The notes below the pieces were generated by a model. The model did no database searches, had not been told where the DNA came from, and was given only the letters and a program-made list of their open reading frames with translations. A stretch of 64,000 nt of DNA from Candidatus Gastranaerophilales bacterium (GTDB lineage Bacteria; Cyanobacteriota; Vampirovibrionia; Gastranaerophilales; Gastranaerophilaceae): positions 29,751-93,750 of the forward strand of contig CALUTP010000038.1 of NCBI GenBank assembly GCA_944323725.1, in the 5' to 3' direction. Positions within the stretch are counted from its first letter, which is position 1. Each line of letters begins with the position of its first letter. The position numbers and the translations under genes were made by a program. Below are positions 1-8,866 of this stretch, piece after piece.

Positions 1-2
1 AT

Positions 3-98
3 GAAAATACAACCCCTACATTGAATAAATTACAGGATAAAGAAGACCAAAAAAATCAATCAGAAGACAACTATGGAGAAATTCTTTATGGTATTTGA
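3..98 (+). CDS. C-terminal end of a hypothetical protein (cut by window edge)
   Basis: An open frame enters from the left edge and stops at TGA 96-98, giving 31 charged, Asn/Gln/Glu-rich residues that end in YGEILYGI. The other two plus frames stop within the first 27 bases, so this is the only plus-strand frame that could be a gene tail. Its last codons overlap the 3' end of the convergent minus-strand gene by 13 bases, which is common in this compact genome. No family is recognisable from so short a tail, and it could be chance. Confidence 0.4.
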   Translation, partial: ENTTPTLNKLQDKEDQKNQSEDNYGEILYGI

Positions 99-376
99 GT
101 TTGATTCTCTTTTTGTTTTGGCATTTCTTGAGTGAATTTTTTGGGAGTATTAACCATGTTATTAAATTTTTGATTATCTAAAGATTTTTGGCTGTGTACA
201 TTGTCAAATTTTTCTTGAATACCACTTCCAGATGATTTAGGGGCATTTTTTTTCATTTCAACTTGGGAAGGTGTATTCGCGGAAATTTCATCAAGTTCTT
301 TTATTCTTGCCTTGGTATCAATTACAGCGACTGTACCGACTGCAATGATTGCGATTATTATAAGTGGTTTTTTCAT
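86..376 (-). CDS. Small membrane-anchored hypothetical protein
   Basis: A 96-residue protein. It opens with two lysines and a hydrophobic segment at about residues 4-18 (LIIIAIIAVGTVAVI), which looks like a single membrane anchor or an uncleaved signal. The rest is polar and rich in Lys, Asn and Gln, as in a disordered tail. The start is supported by an AAGGAG-like ribosome binding site about 8 bases upstream of the ATG. No conserved domain is recognised and no function is proposed. It converges with the partial gene at the left edge. Confidence 0.6.
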   Translation of the reverse strand: MKKPLIIIAIIAVGTVAVIDTKARIKELDEISANTPSQVEMKKNAPKSSGSGIQEKFDNVHSQKSLDNQKFNNMVNTPKKFTQEMPKQKENQTQIP

Positions 377-471
377 TAAAATTTCTCCTTTGTTCCTGTA
401 TATTTTAGATGTAAATGAAGCTAAAATAATTATCCAAAGTGATTATTTTATGTGCTAATAGGATAAATAAC

Positions 472-500
472 TTGCAAGAAAATGTTAAAAATGGTAATAT
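472..500 (+). promoter_or_regulatory. Sigma70-type promoter for the zinc ribbon/radical SAM pair
   Basis: TTGCAA (472-477), a 17-base spacer and TAATAT (495-500) sit 35 bases upstream of the small zinc ribbon gene, implying a short leader. Seen by eye only. Confidence 0.5.
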
Positions 501-534
501 AAGATTGTAGTTAAAACTTTAAAAAGGGGAATTT

Positions 535-702
535 ATGGCAAGATTAATAAGACCAACATGGGCTATTAGATGTGTTCAATCAGGTTGTAAAACATTATTC
601 GAAGTAGCAAAATTGGAAGATGGTAAACAACAGGAAGTTGTTTGTCCTAATTGTGGTGAACATTACGTATATCCAATTACTGAAGATGATGAAAATAAGT
701 AA
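535..702 (+). CDS. Small zinc ribbon protein
   Basis: A 55-residue protein starting MARLIRPTWAIRC. It has two Cys pairs, C-x4-C (RCVQSGC, residues 13-18) and CPNC (residues 37-40), which would form a single zinc ribbon, followed by an acidic tail. AAAGGGGA precedes the ATG at good spacing. The stop is two bases before the radical SAM start, so the two are almost certainly cotranscribed. It may be a nucleic-acid-binding or accessory factor, but the family is not recognised. Confidence is high that this is a gene and low for its role. Confidence 0.75.
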   Translation: MARLIRPTWAIRCVQSGCKTLFEVAKLEDGKQQEVVCPNCGEHYVYPITEDDENK

Positions 703-704
703 AA

Positions 705-1622
705 ATGTATAATAATACTGATAAACGCTATAATCAGTATAGTGCATATTTGAAAAATAAATTCGGCGTCAAGGTATATAAAATTACACTTGATGCCGGT
801 TTTTCATGTCCAAATCGAGATGGTACTATTTCTACTGGCGGTTGTATTTTTTGCGATGAGGGTGGTAGTTTTTCTCAAGCTCATTCTAACCTTTTAACTA
901 TAGAACAACAAGTTGAAGAGGGGATAAAAACTCTCAGCACAAGGTTTAAAGCTGAAAAGTTTATGTCATATTTTCAAGCTTATTCTAACACATATAGACC
1001 TGTAAAAGAGTTAGAAAAGATTTATAATTCAGCACTATGCAATGATAAAATAATAGGACTTTCAATAGGTACAAGACCGGATTGTGTAGATGAAGAAAAG
1101 TTAAATTTGATAGCAGGGTATAAAGATGATTACTATACCTGGATAGAGTATGGGCTGCAATCTATACATAATAAAACACTAAAAAAAATAAATAGAGGTC
1201 ATGATTTTGATTGTTTTTTACGAGCATATGAAAAAACAAAGGAAAAAGGTATAAATGTTTGTGTACATGTAATTTTGGGGTTATGGGAAACTCAAGATGA
1301 AATAATGCAGACAGCACAAAAGCTTGCAGAACTAAAAGTGGATGGTATTAAAATTCATATGTTGTGTGCTCTCGAGAATACAAAACTTGCGTCGATTTAT
1401 GAAAAAGGTGAAATTTCATTTATGACAGAGGATGAATATGTGAATATGGTTTGCGATTTTTTGGAGTATCTGCCAAAAAATACGACAATACATCGTCTAG
1501 CTGGAAACGGCCTTAAAAAAAAATTAATAGCTCCACGCTGGCTGGGTGCAAAACTTGATTGTCTTAATAAAATTGATAGAGAATTGATTAGACGAAATTC
1601 ATATCAAGGTATAAAAAATTAA
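705..1622 (+). CDS. TIGR01212-type (YhcC-like) radical SAM protein
   Basis: A 305-residue radical SAM enzyme. Near the N-terminus it has the cluster-binding pattern seen in YhcC relatives: CPNRDGTISTGGCIFC at about residues 30-45, where three cysteines bind the 4Fe-4S cluster. Further family-like blocks are SIGTRPDC, EYGLQS and NRGHD, and the C-terminal half carries HVILGLWET and KIHML. The length is normal for the family. The substrate is unsettled in the literature that I can recall. It follows the zinc ribbon gene by two bases and probably shares its promoter. Confidence 0.88.
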   Translation: MYNNTDKRYNQYSAYLKNKFGVKVYKITLDAGFSCPNRDGTISTGGCIFCDEGGSFSQAHSNLLTIEQQVEEGIKTLSTRFKAEKFMSYFQAYSNTYRPVKELEKIYNSALCNDKIIGLSIGTRPDCVDEEKLNLIAGYKDDYYTWIEYGLQSIHNKTLKKINRGHDFDCFLRAYEKTKEKGINVCVHVILGLWETQDEIMQTAQKLAELKVDGIKIHMLCALENTKLASIYEKGEISFMTEDEYVNMVCDFLEYLPKNTTIHRLAGNGLKKKLIAPRWLGAKLDCLNKIDRELIRRNSYQGIKN

Positions 1623-1774
1623 TAAACAGTTTACAAAAAATGAAAAATATGTAATACTAAATTTGTGCAGAAGTGTATTGTAAAGATTTGTTAAACTGAT
1701 ATATAAAAATTCGCAAAAAAATTTTTTGAGAGCCCTTAAAGCTTTTGAAAAATATTAATCTCGGAGTGATAAAT

Positions 1775-2599
1775 ATGTTAACTATTCAACCAAATTTTTC
1801 TCAGCGCATTCATAATGCTCAACCGTTTGGGAAACAATCAGCTGTAATTATTGTTCCAAAAGAAAAATTAACAATTCCATATTTGAATGATAAGCATTCA
1901 GCAAGTAGAGCATCTGATCTAAATACAGATGAATTTGAAAGAGATATTGTAGATGCAGAATATGAAGAAATTTTTGATGAAGAGGCTCAATCTTCAAATT
2001 TGCCAGCTGTTGTTGATAGAGAAGAACGTGTTAATAAAAATGATGAAGATTTAAATGATATAAAAAATAATATTAACGCTACAATGAATAATCTGAAAGA
2101 TGTCCAAAAAGAACTGCCAGCAGGAGCACAAAAGGCAATGAACGGATTATTTACACTTGGAGCAGCTGCGGTAAGTGGTATCAGTGTAAAATATGGATTT
2201 ACAGAAACAAATAAAATTTTGGGCAAACTATTTAAAAAACCAGCTATGAAAAAGTTTGGTGAAAATTTTGTTAAACCATTTAAAGCCGGTTGGAAAGCAG
2301 TGAAGGGTTTCTTTAAAACTCAATATAAAAAATTTAAAACTACTGGTATGTATGATACTATCACAAAATCTTTTGAAAAATTCAAAACAACTAAATTTGG
2401 TAAAAAGTTAGTTAATATGTATGAAAAATTTTCAAAGAGTAAACCAGTACAAGAGACTAAAGTTTTTATAGCTAAAGTCAGAGATATAAAGCCTGATAAA
2501 GTTCAAGAAGCTACAGGTGATATACTAGGAGTAGCAACAGGTATTTCAGCAGGTGTTGCTGCAAATTTAGAACCAGATAAGGTAAAAGAAACAATATAG
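1775..2599 (+). CDS. Lineage-specific hypothetical protein with glycine-rich hydrophobic segment
   Basis: The TTG-initiated frame opens at 1745. The ATG at 1775 is preferred because CGGAGTG lies at ideal spacing before it, giving 274 residues (MLTIQPNFSQRIHNAQPFGK). An acidic, probably disordered region spans about residues 40-100. A small hydrophobic Gly/Ala segment (GLFTLGAAAVSGISVKYGF) follows, then a strongly basic Lys/Phe region and a second Gly/Ala-rich stretch near the end (GDILGVATGISAGVAA). No known domain is recognised. The N-terminus resembles that of the next gene, 9 bases downstream, so the two probably form an operon. Confidence 0.7.
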   Translation: MLTIQPNFSQRIHNAQPFGKQSAVIIVPKEKLTIPYLNDKHSASRASDLNTDEFERDIVDAEYEEIFDEEAQSSNLPAVVDREERVNKNDEDLNDIKNNINATMNNLKDVQKELPAGAQKAMNGLFTLGAAAVSGISVKYGFTETNKILGKLFKKPAMKKFGENFVKPFKAGWKAVKGFFKTQYKKFKTTGMYDTITKSFEKFKTTKFGKKLVNMYEKFSKSKPVQETKVFIAKVRDIKPDKVQEATGDILGVATGISAGVAANLEPDKVKETI

Positions 2600-2608
2600 G
2601 ACGTTAAA

Positions 2609-3154
2609 ATGTTAACAGTTCAAAATTTAGGTTTATATAATAATACGACTTTTACTGCAGGCAAGTTAAATGATGAGCAGAAAGAAAATCTACGTGACGG
2701 CGCTGTAGCTGGGGGTGCAGCTGGTGGTGGTTTTAAAATGTTCAAAAATGCAAAAAATGCATCTAAATTAACAGCAGAGACCTCTCAAAGAATTAAAGAA
2801 GGTCAGCAGTTAGTGCGAGAAACTGTTGTAGCTGCTACTAAGCCAGTAAAAGAAGCAAAAGGATTATGGTCAACTTTTAAAGCAAATTGTAAAATTTATA
2901 AAACAAGATTGTTTGAAAAAGTCACTGCAATAAAGGCTTCAAAATATATTAAGCCGATTTTAAATAATAAAATCGTAAAATTTAGCTGTGGTATTGTAGG
3001 TGGAGCGTTAGCTGGATGTGTATTAATATCTGGTATAGGGACTTTATATAATAATACTACTAAGATTGCTGACCATTATGCTCCGCAAGTAGCAGAGGGA
3101 ATGAATTCTCTTGCAGAGGATTGTCGTAATATTAAAAAAGAACTGTTAAACTAA
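2609..3154 (+). CDS. Lineage-specific hypothetical protein, glycine-rich with C-terminal membrane segment
   Basis: A 181-residue protein starting MLTVQNLGLYNNTTFTAGK, an opening like that of its upstream neighbour (MLTIQPNF...). A glycine-rich turn (GAVAGGAAGGG) at about residues 32-42 is followed by a basic amphipathic middle. A hydrophobic segment (CGIVGGALAGCVLISGIGTL) at about residues 127-146 could cross the membrane. RBS support is weak (AGGACGTTAAA before the ATG). No known family. It ends before a strong hairpin at 3179-3212. Confidence 0.7.
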   Translation: MLTVQNLGLYNNTTFTAGKLNDEQKENLRDGAVAGGAAGGGFKMFKNAKNASKLTAETSQRIKEGQQLVRETVVAATKPVKEAKGLWSTFKANCKIYKTRLFEKVTAIKASKYIKPILNNKIVKFSCGIVGGALAGCVLISGIGTLYNNTTKIADHYAPQVAEGMNSLAEDCRNIKKELLN

Positions 3155-3178
3155 TATAAAAATTATTGTTAAAATGAT

Positions 3179-3212
3179 AAAATCGTGCTAAGTTTATCTT
3201 ATGCACGATTTT
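3179..3212 (+). terminator. Hairpin between the glycine-rich gene and folP, spanning the folP start
   Basis: AAAATCGTGC (3179-3188) and GCACGATTTT (3203-3212) are a perfect 10-bp inverted repeat. The inner TAAG/CTTA pair extends the stem and the downstream flank is T-rich. It looks like an intrinsic terminator for the upstream gene. The first folP ATG (3201) is inside the right arm, so it could also affect folP translation. Confidence 0.6.
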
Positions 3213-4349
3213 ATATTGAAAGAAATATGTAATGCCAATATGCCTGATGAATTAAGTTCTATAGGTTTTGATAATATATACGTAAATAAAGCATCCGATA
3301 AATATGAATATAAAAATATAAAGATATATTCATTGACAATTCCTCAGGCAAATATTTTGAAACAAACCGCACTTTCAGTAGGTGCAGATTGTGCAACTCA
3401 TCGAGAAACAATTACTGGTAAAATTGATACGACAGACTGTATTCTTGGTGGCAGTATCTCTCAATTAAAAACAATTTCGAATAAGCTTAAATTTCAGCCG
3501 TTTTCATTAAAGCAGCTAGCGTTGGAAATCGAAAACTTTATTTTAACTCCAAAGAAATTGAAGCCTAAAATAATGGGGATTTTGAATGTTACGGACAATT
3601 CTTTTTCTGATGGTGGTCTATATCTTGATACAGAAAAAGCATTTAACCATCTATTAAAAATGGTAAATGATGGTGCTGATATTATTGATATAGGGGCTGA
3701 ATCTACAAAGCCTTACTCAAAAGATGTTCCAGCTGCAATTCAATTAGAAAGGATAATACCGATACTAGAGTTAGTAAAAAAAGAAGAAATTTCAGTTCCC
3801 CTAAGTATTGATACAAGAAGTGCTGAAGTCGTTAGGGAATGTGTTAAGTATGGGATTTCTATTATTAATGATGTTTCAGGATTAGAATATGACAAGTGTA
3901 TGATAGATGAGGTCTGTGCAAATAGTCAGGTAAATATAGTAATTCAACATTCCAATGGAAATCCGGATAATATGCAGGAAAATATAGAATATAAGTCACT
4001 TATTGATGATATATATTTAAAAATTAGTGAAAAAGTTAAATATGCTATTTCAAAAGGGATTTCAAAAGATAGAATTATAGTAGATCCAGGAATTGGGTTT
4101 GGAAAAACAAGAGAGCAAAATTTTGAGATTATAAAAAGACTTGGTGAATTTAAAGGTTTAGGATGCCGGATTTTATTAGGTATTTCAAGAAAAAGTTTTA
4201 TGAACATACAGGATGAGGATAATTTTGTAAAAGATTCTTTCACCTTAGCTTTGAATACAATTGCACTTGAGTATGGTGCAGATATATTGAGAGTTCATAA
4301 TGTAAAGCTTCATAGATGTCTTTTGGATATGTTATGTGAAAATATTTAA
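3201..4349 (+). CDS. folP: Dihydropteroate synthase (long form)
   Basis: This enzyme condenses p-aminobenzoate with dihydropterin pyrophosphate in folate synthesis. The catalytic domain starts at about residue 125 with IMGILNVTDNSFSDGG, the pterin-binding signature. It continues with ADIIDIGAESTKP, LSIDTRSAEV and IINDVSG, and ends with DPGIGFGK and LLGISRKSF. About 120 extra N-terminal residues make it longer than the usual ~280-residue enzyme, and I do not recognise that domain. The first ATG (3201) lacks a clear ribosome binding site and lies in a hairpin. ATG 3240 (MPDELSS) is an alternative start. Confidence 0.92.
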   Translation: MHDFILKEICNANMPDELSSIGFDNIYVNKASDKYEYKNIKIYSLTIPQANILKQTALSVGADCATHRETITGKIDTTDCILGGSISQLKTISNKLKFQPFSLKQLALEIENFILTPKKLKPKIMGILNVTDNSFSDGGLYLDTEKAFNHLLKMVNDGADIIDIGAESTKPYSKDVPAAIQLERIIPILELVKKEEISVPLSIDTRSAEVVRECVKYGISIINDVSGLEYDKCMIDEVCANSQVNIVIQHSNGNPDNMQENIEYKSLIDDIYLKISEKVKYAISKGISKDRIIVDPGIGFGKTREQNFEIIKRLGEFKGLGCRILLGISRKSFMNIQDEDNFVKDSFTLALNTIALEYGADILRVHNVKLHRCLLDMLCENI

Positions 4350-4548
4350 TAAATTTTATGTAAAAGGGTTGGCAAAATTAAATTTTTGAGTTTTAATATA
4401 ATGAAGTGTTAGGAGTTTATAATAATTTATAGCAGATGTAAACATTTGTAAATAAAATTAAAAATTCCAGCAAATTATGTCAAAAATAAAAATGTTTTGT
4501 TTTTAACTAAATATCAAACATATACAAATAAAAAGTGAGGTGTAGAAT

Positions 4549-5205
4549 ATGTCAGTAAATGCAGTAAATGGTGCAGACAACAGAGGTAGAAATGCCGCAA
4601 TTGGTGCTGGAGTTGGTCTTGTTGGCGGTGGCGCAGCAGGATATTTCACAAAATCAATTTTAAAAGATGGTAATTTTTCAGATGAATTTATTCACAACAC
4701 AATGTTAGCTACAGCAGCAGATGATAATGCAAAAAATAGCTTAAAATTAGCTAAGAAAGTCGCAGAAATGGGTGAAGATGTTCCTGTAGATAAAATGAAA
4801 AAAGTTCTTAACAAAGCTATTGAAAAATCTGCTGATATTTTTGGTGCAGATAAACTAGAAGAAACAAAGAAACTTTTAGCAGAAGGCTCAGATGATGAAG
4901 TTAAAACACTTTTTGGAACTTTTAAAGCAGCTACAGAAACTATTTATGATACAGCTAAGAAAGTTGTAAGTGACGGATTGGAAACTATTTATGACAAAGC
5001 TGGCAAGAAGTTTAATGAATTGCCTCAGGATGCAGCAGAAGAAACTAAAAAATGTTTAGAAGTAGCTAAGAAAACAGCTCGTAATATGAAACTAAAACCG
5101 GCAGCTATTTATGGTGCAGCTGCAGCATTAGTAGCAGGTGTTGCTGGTTATTTAGCTACTCCAAAAGCAAAAGATGCATCTTCTGCAGATAAAGCTAACG
5201 CTTAA
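4549..5205 (+). CDS. Hypothetical protein with two glycine/alanine-rich hydrophobic segments
   Basis: A 218-residue protein. A glycine-rich segment at residues 14-34 (AAIGAGVGLVGGGAAGYF) and an alanine-rich C-terminal segment at about 186-208 (AAIYGAAAALVAGVAGYL) flank a long, charged, probably helical or coiled-coil middle rich in Lys, Glu and Asp. GAGGTG precedes the ATG. No family is recognised. The glycine-zipper-like segments suggest membrane association. An intrinsic terminator follows, so it is probably a single-gene unit. Confidence 0.7.
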   Translation: MSVNAVNGADNRGRNAAIGAGVGLVGGGAAGYFTKSILKDGNFSDEFIHNTMLATAADDNAKNSLKLAKKVAEMGEDVPVDKMKKVLNKAIEKSADIFGADKLEETKKLLAEGSDDEVKTLFGTFKAATETIYDTAKKVVSDGLETIYDKAGKKFNELPQDAAEETKKCLEVAKKTARNMKLKPAAIYGAAAALVAGVAGYLATPKAKDASSADKANA

Positions 5206-5228
5206 TTAAAATATATAATAAAAAAAAG

Positions 5229-5260
5229 ACAGGAACGATAAGTATGTTCCTGTTTTTTTT
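5229..5260 (+). terminator. Intrinsic terminator
   Basis: ACAGGAAC / GTTCCTGT (8-bp stem, 9-base loop) is followed by an uninterrupted T run, 23 bases past the stop of the preceding gene. Confidence 0.85.
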
Positions 5261-5267
5261 GTAGAAT

Positions 5268-5297
5268 TTGAATATTATTTTCTTGTAAGTGTATTAT
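5268..5297 (+). promoter_or_regulatory. Promoter candidate for uvrA
   Basis: TTGAAT (5268-5273), an 18-base spacer and TATTAT (5292-5297) end 20 bases before the uvrA ATG. No SOS operator was recognised here by eye. Confidence 0.4.
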
Positions 5298-5317
5298 ATT
5301 GGTGCAATAATAAAATT

Positions 5318-8143
5318 ATGTTAGATAAAATTACAATAAAGGGTGCAAAAGAACATAATTTAAAGGATGTATCCCTTGAAATTCCAAAGAATGAGTTAAT
5401 AGTATTCACAGGAGTTTCTGGCTCAGGGAAAAGTTCATTAGCATTTGATACAATATTTGCAGAAGGTCAAAGACGCTATATAGAAAGCCTTTCTACTTAT
5501 GCAAGACAATTTTTAGGTCAGATGGATAAACCTGATGTTGAATATATAGACGGACTTTCTCCAGCAATATCGATTGATCAAAAATCAACAAGTAATAATC
5601 CTAGATCAACAGTGGGAACTGTTACTGAAATATATGATTTTTTAAGACTTTTATATGCAAGAGCAGGGACTCCATATTGTCCTAATTGCGGAGATGAAAT
5701 TAAACCTCAGTCAATTGATGAGATTGTCAATAGTATTATGAAGCTTGGCGAGGGTACAAAGATTCAAATACTAGCGCCAATTGTAAGGGGTAAAAAAGGT
5801 GAATTTCAATCTACTTTTGACGAATTAAGACAAGAAGGTTTTGTCAGGGTTAAAGTTGATGATACGGTGTTTAACCTTGATGAAGACGATATTGAGCTGA
5901 GCAAAACTAAAAAACATACAATTTATGTTGTGGTAGATAGAATTGTTGTAAAAGAAAGTGCTCAATCAAGAATTGCAGATAGTGTTCAAATAGCTCTTAA
6001 AAAAGCTGATGGTATAGTTATAATAGATGTAGTTGGTGATAAGGAAATTATATACAGTGAAAAGCTTTCTTGCCCGAAGTGTAATTTAAGTTTTGAAGAG
6101 TTAACACCGAGGATTTTTTCATTTAATGCGCCCTATGGGGCTTGTGAAAGATGCTCTGGACTTGGCGCAGATTTTGTAATTGATCCAAATCTTATCGTTC
6201 CAGATAGTACAAAATCTTTAAAAGATGGAGCTATTTATCCTTGGTCAAGGACAAGTACATCCTATTATGAAGATGTTCTAAAGTCAGTTTGTGAACATTA
6301 TGGAATTGATATGGAATTACCATTTGAAGATTTGCCACAAGAGCATCAGCAAATTATTTTATACGGTGGTGACGATTTGATAAAATTTCGTGTGATGAAA
6401 TTTGGCACTCATCGTTATGAAACTAAGTACCATAGATTTTCAGGAGTAATTCCTTTTTTAGAAAAAAGATATAATGAGTCAAACGGTGAATACTGGCGTG
6501 AAGAAATCGAAAAATATATGATAACTACCCCTTGTCCGGCATGTGGCGGAGCTAGATTGAAGCCTTTCCCGCTAGCGGTAAGGATTAATGGCAAAAATAT
6601 TTACGAGTTTACTCTACTTCCAATTACTGACGCACTCGATTTTATTAATGATTTGTATTTGGAATTCAATGAGTATAAATTGCAAATTGCAAAACAGATA
6701 CTGGATGAGATAAGAGCTCGTCTTAGATTCTTATGTGATGTAGGATTAGGTTATCTTAATCTTGCCAGAATGGCAGGTACACTCTCAGGAGGAGAAGCTC
6801 AGCGAATCAGGCTTGCAACTCAAATTGGAAGCGGATTGTCAGGCGTGCTATATGTGCTTGATGAACCCTCTATAGGCTTGCACCAAAGAGATAATGACAG
6901 GCTTATTAAAACCCTTATAAAACTTAGAAATCTTGGGAATACACTCATTGTAGTAGAACATGATGAAGATACAATGAGAAATGCTGATTACATAGTAGAT
7001 ATAGGTCCTAAAGCCGGAGTTAATGGTGGTAAAATTGTTGCTCAAGGTACAATTGATGATATTATAAGGTGTAAATCATCACTTACGGGACAATATTTAA
7101 GCGGAGCGAAATTTATTCCTGTTCCAGAAGAAATTAGGGAAGGTAATGGGAAATTTTTACGTGTGAAAAATGCACATCTTAATAATCTGAAAAATATAAA
7201 TGTAGAGATCCCTTTAGGAAGAATTGTTGTGTTAACAGGGGTATCAGGCTCAGGTAAATCAACTCTTATGCAGGATTTAATTTATGAATATGCTCTTCAT
7301 TCGTTGCGTGGTAATAAACCAAAACCACAAGGAGTTGATGTGATTGAAGGTTTTGAAAATATTGATAAAATTATAGATATAGATCAATCTCCGATAGGAA
7401 GGACTCCTCGTTCAAACCCTGCGACATATACTGATTTATTTACTCATATACGAGAATTATTTTCAAAAACAAATGAGGCAAAAGTTAGAGGATATAAGCC
7501 TGGAAGGTTCAGCTTTAATGTAAAAGGCGGACGTTGTGAGGCTTGTAAGGGTGATGGTGTTAATAAAATAGAAATGAATTTCTTATCAGATGTCTATGTA
7601 AAATGTCCGGTATGTAAGGGAAGAAGATATAACAGAGAAACTCTTGAGGTTAAATATAAAGGAAAAACTATTGCAGACGTTCTTGATATGAGTGTTAAAG
7701 AAGCTTTGGAGTTCTTTGAAAATATACCGCCAATTAAGCATAAATTAAAAACATTATATGATGTAGGATTAGACTACATAAAATTAGGACAAAGTGCGAC
7801 AACACTATCAGGAGGTGAAGCACAAAGAATCAAGCTAGCTTCAGAATTAAATAAAAGAGCTACAGGGAAAACGCTATATCTTCTAGATGAACCTTCTGTT
7901 GGGCTTCATTGGTCTGATTTAGATAAGCTAATTAAAATAATTCAACAACTTGCAGATCAAGGAAATACTATTTTGGTTATTGAACATAATTTGGATTTAA
8001 TAAAAATCGCAGACTATATAATTGATTTAGGTCCAGAGGGTGGCGCTGCCGGAGGTCAAGTAGTTGCAACAGGTTCTCCGAAAGAAATAGCTAATAATAA
8101 AAACTCAATAACTGGTCAGTATTTGAAAGGTGTATTAAACTGA
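5318..8143 (+). CDS. uvrA: Excinuclease ABC subunit A
   Basis: This is the damage-recognition ATPase of nucleotide excision repair and works with UvrB. At 941 residues it is normal length. It has two ABC modules: Walker A GVSGSGKSSLAFD near residue 33 and GVSGSGKSTLMQD near residue 643. Both signature motifs are present (LSGGEAQRIRLA and LSGGEAQRIKLA). Zinc-binding cysteine pairs are visible at CPNCGDEI, CPKCNLSFEE, CPACGGARL and CEACKGDG...CPVCKGR. The ATG is followed by LDKITIKGAKEHNLK, the standard UvrA opening. It appears monocistronic. Confidence 0.97.
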   Translation: MLDKITIKGAKEHNLKDVSLEIPKNELIVFTGVSGSGKSSLAFDTIFAEGQRRYIESLSTYARQFLGQMDKPDVEYIDGLSPAISIDQKSTSNNPRSTVGTVTEIYDFLRLLYARAGTPYCPNCGDEIKPQSIDEIVNSIMKLGEGTKIQILAPIVRGKKGEFQSTFDELRQEGFVRVKVDDTVFNLDEDDIELSKTKKHTIYVVVDRIVVKESAQSRIADSVQIALKKADGIVIIDVVGDKEIIYSEKLSCPKCNLSFEELTPRIFSFNAPYGACERCSGLGADFVIDPNLIVPDSTKSLKDGAIYPWSRTSTSYYEDVLKSVCEHYGIDMELPFEDLPQEHQQIILYGGDDLIKFRVMKFGTHRYETKYHRFSGVIPFLEKRYNESNGEYWREEIEKYMITTPCPACGGARLKPFPLAVRINGKNIYEFTLLPITDALDFINDLYLEFNEYKLQIAKQILDEIRARLRFLCDVGLGYLNLARMAGTLSGGEAQRIRLATQIGSGLSGVLYVLDEPSIGLHQRDNDRLIKTLIKLRNLGNTLIVVEHDEDTMRNADYIVDIGPKAGVNGGKIVAQGTIDDIIRCKSSLTGQYLSGAKFIPVPEEIREGNGKFLRVKNAHLNNLKNINVEIPLGRIVVLTGVSGSGKSTLMQDLIYEYALHSLRGNKPKPQGVDVIEGFENIDKIIDIDQSPIGRTPRSNPATYTDLFTHIRELFSKTNEAKVRGYKPGRFSFNVKGGRCEACKGDGVNKIEMNFLSDVYVKCPVCKGRRYNRETLEVKYKGKTIADVLDMSVKEALEFFENIPPIKHKLKTLYDVGLDYIKLGQSATTLSGGEAQRIKLASELNKRATGKTLYLLDEPSVGLHWSDLDKLIKIIQQLADQGNTILVIEHNLDLIKIADYIIDLGPEGGAAGGQVVATGSPKEIANNKNSITGQYLKGVLN

Positions 8144-8168
8144 TAAAAAGGTCTTATTTTAAGCCCCC

Positions 8169-8197
8169 TTGAACTTATTGTAGACTTCTGATATAAT
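8169..8197 (+). promoter_or_regulatory. Strong sigma70-type promoter for the exported paralog pair
   Basis: TTGAAC (8169-8174), exactly 17 bases, then a consensus TATAAT (8192-8197). Transcription would start at about 8204, just before the AGGAGA ribosome binding site of the gene at 8221. Confidence 0.7.
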
Positions 8198-8220
8198 AGA
8201 ACTATAATCAGGAGATACGT

Positions 8221-8835
8221 ATGAAAAATTTTTTATTAACTATAATTATGTTGATGATGCTCACCTTTGGTCAATCTGTATTAGCAAAAAACGTTCCTGT
8301 GGTTGCAATGAGCGATTATGTGGGAACTAATCCTCCTCAAGCTATGGCAATTAAGGTTGGAAGTAATATTCAGGTGACTGATGATATAGTTTTATTTGAA
8401 GGTTATGTTGTTAAGGGTAAAATTGTAGTTAATAAAAATGGTTCATTTTCATTTATTCCATATAGTTTTATAAATTTCCACAATGAAGAAACTCAATTTG
8501 AACCACAGGCATATGCGACTTTTGCTGGTATGGTTGTAAATAATAAAATAGTTGCAGCAAAATCTCCTTTGACTATTAAAACAGGTCAGGTGTTTGCGTT
8601 GAATTTTACAGATGTTGCACCAAAACAGCATCAGCAGGCTCAAAATGTTTCAGGAACTGCTTCTGATATTGTAAATACTTCTTATACACCTGCAACAGAA
8701 GAATCACAACGCCCATTTAGCAGATATTTACCTGGTCTGCCTTTGACAGATTTGAGCACTTTTGATTCTTGTAATCGTTATAATCCGGCTATGCCTTTAA
8801 ATAATATTTTAAGAAATAGAGAATTTTTGAGATAA
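8221..8835 (+). CDS. Exported hypothetical protein (paralog of the next gene)
   Basis: A 204-residue protein with a clear signal peptide, residues 1-23 (MKNFLLTIIMLMMLTFGQSVLAK). The mature part begins VPVVAMSDYVGTNPPQAM and has short beta-strand-like blocks, including SFSFIPYSF and FALNFTDV. It aligns by eye with the downstream protein (NPP, then D-IVLFEG versus D-NIIIPEG, then FSFIPYSF versus FSVIPVSY). The two are therefore tandem paralogs of unknown, presumably extracytoplasmic, function. AGGAGATACGT precedes the ATG. Confidence 0.75.
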   Translation: MKNFLLTIIMLMMLTFGQSVLAKNVPVVAMSDYVGTNPPQAMAIKVGSNIQVTDDIVLFEGYVVKGKIVVNKNGSFSFIPYSFINFHNEETQFEPQAYATFAGMVVNNKIVAAKSPLTIKTGQVFALNFTDVAPKQHQQAQNVSGTASDIVNTSYTPATEESQRPFSRYLPGLPLTDLSTFDSCNRYNPAMPLNNILRNREFLR

Positions 8836-8866
8836 TTACATTATTTTAAGAAGAGAGTAGGATAAA

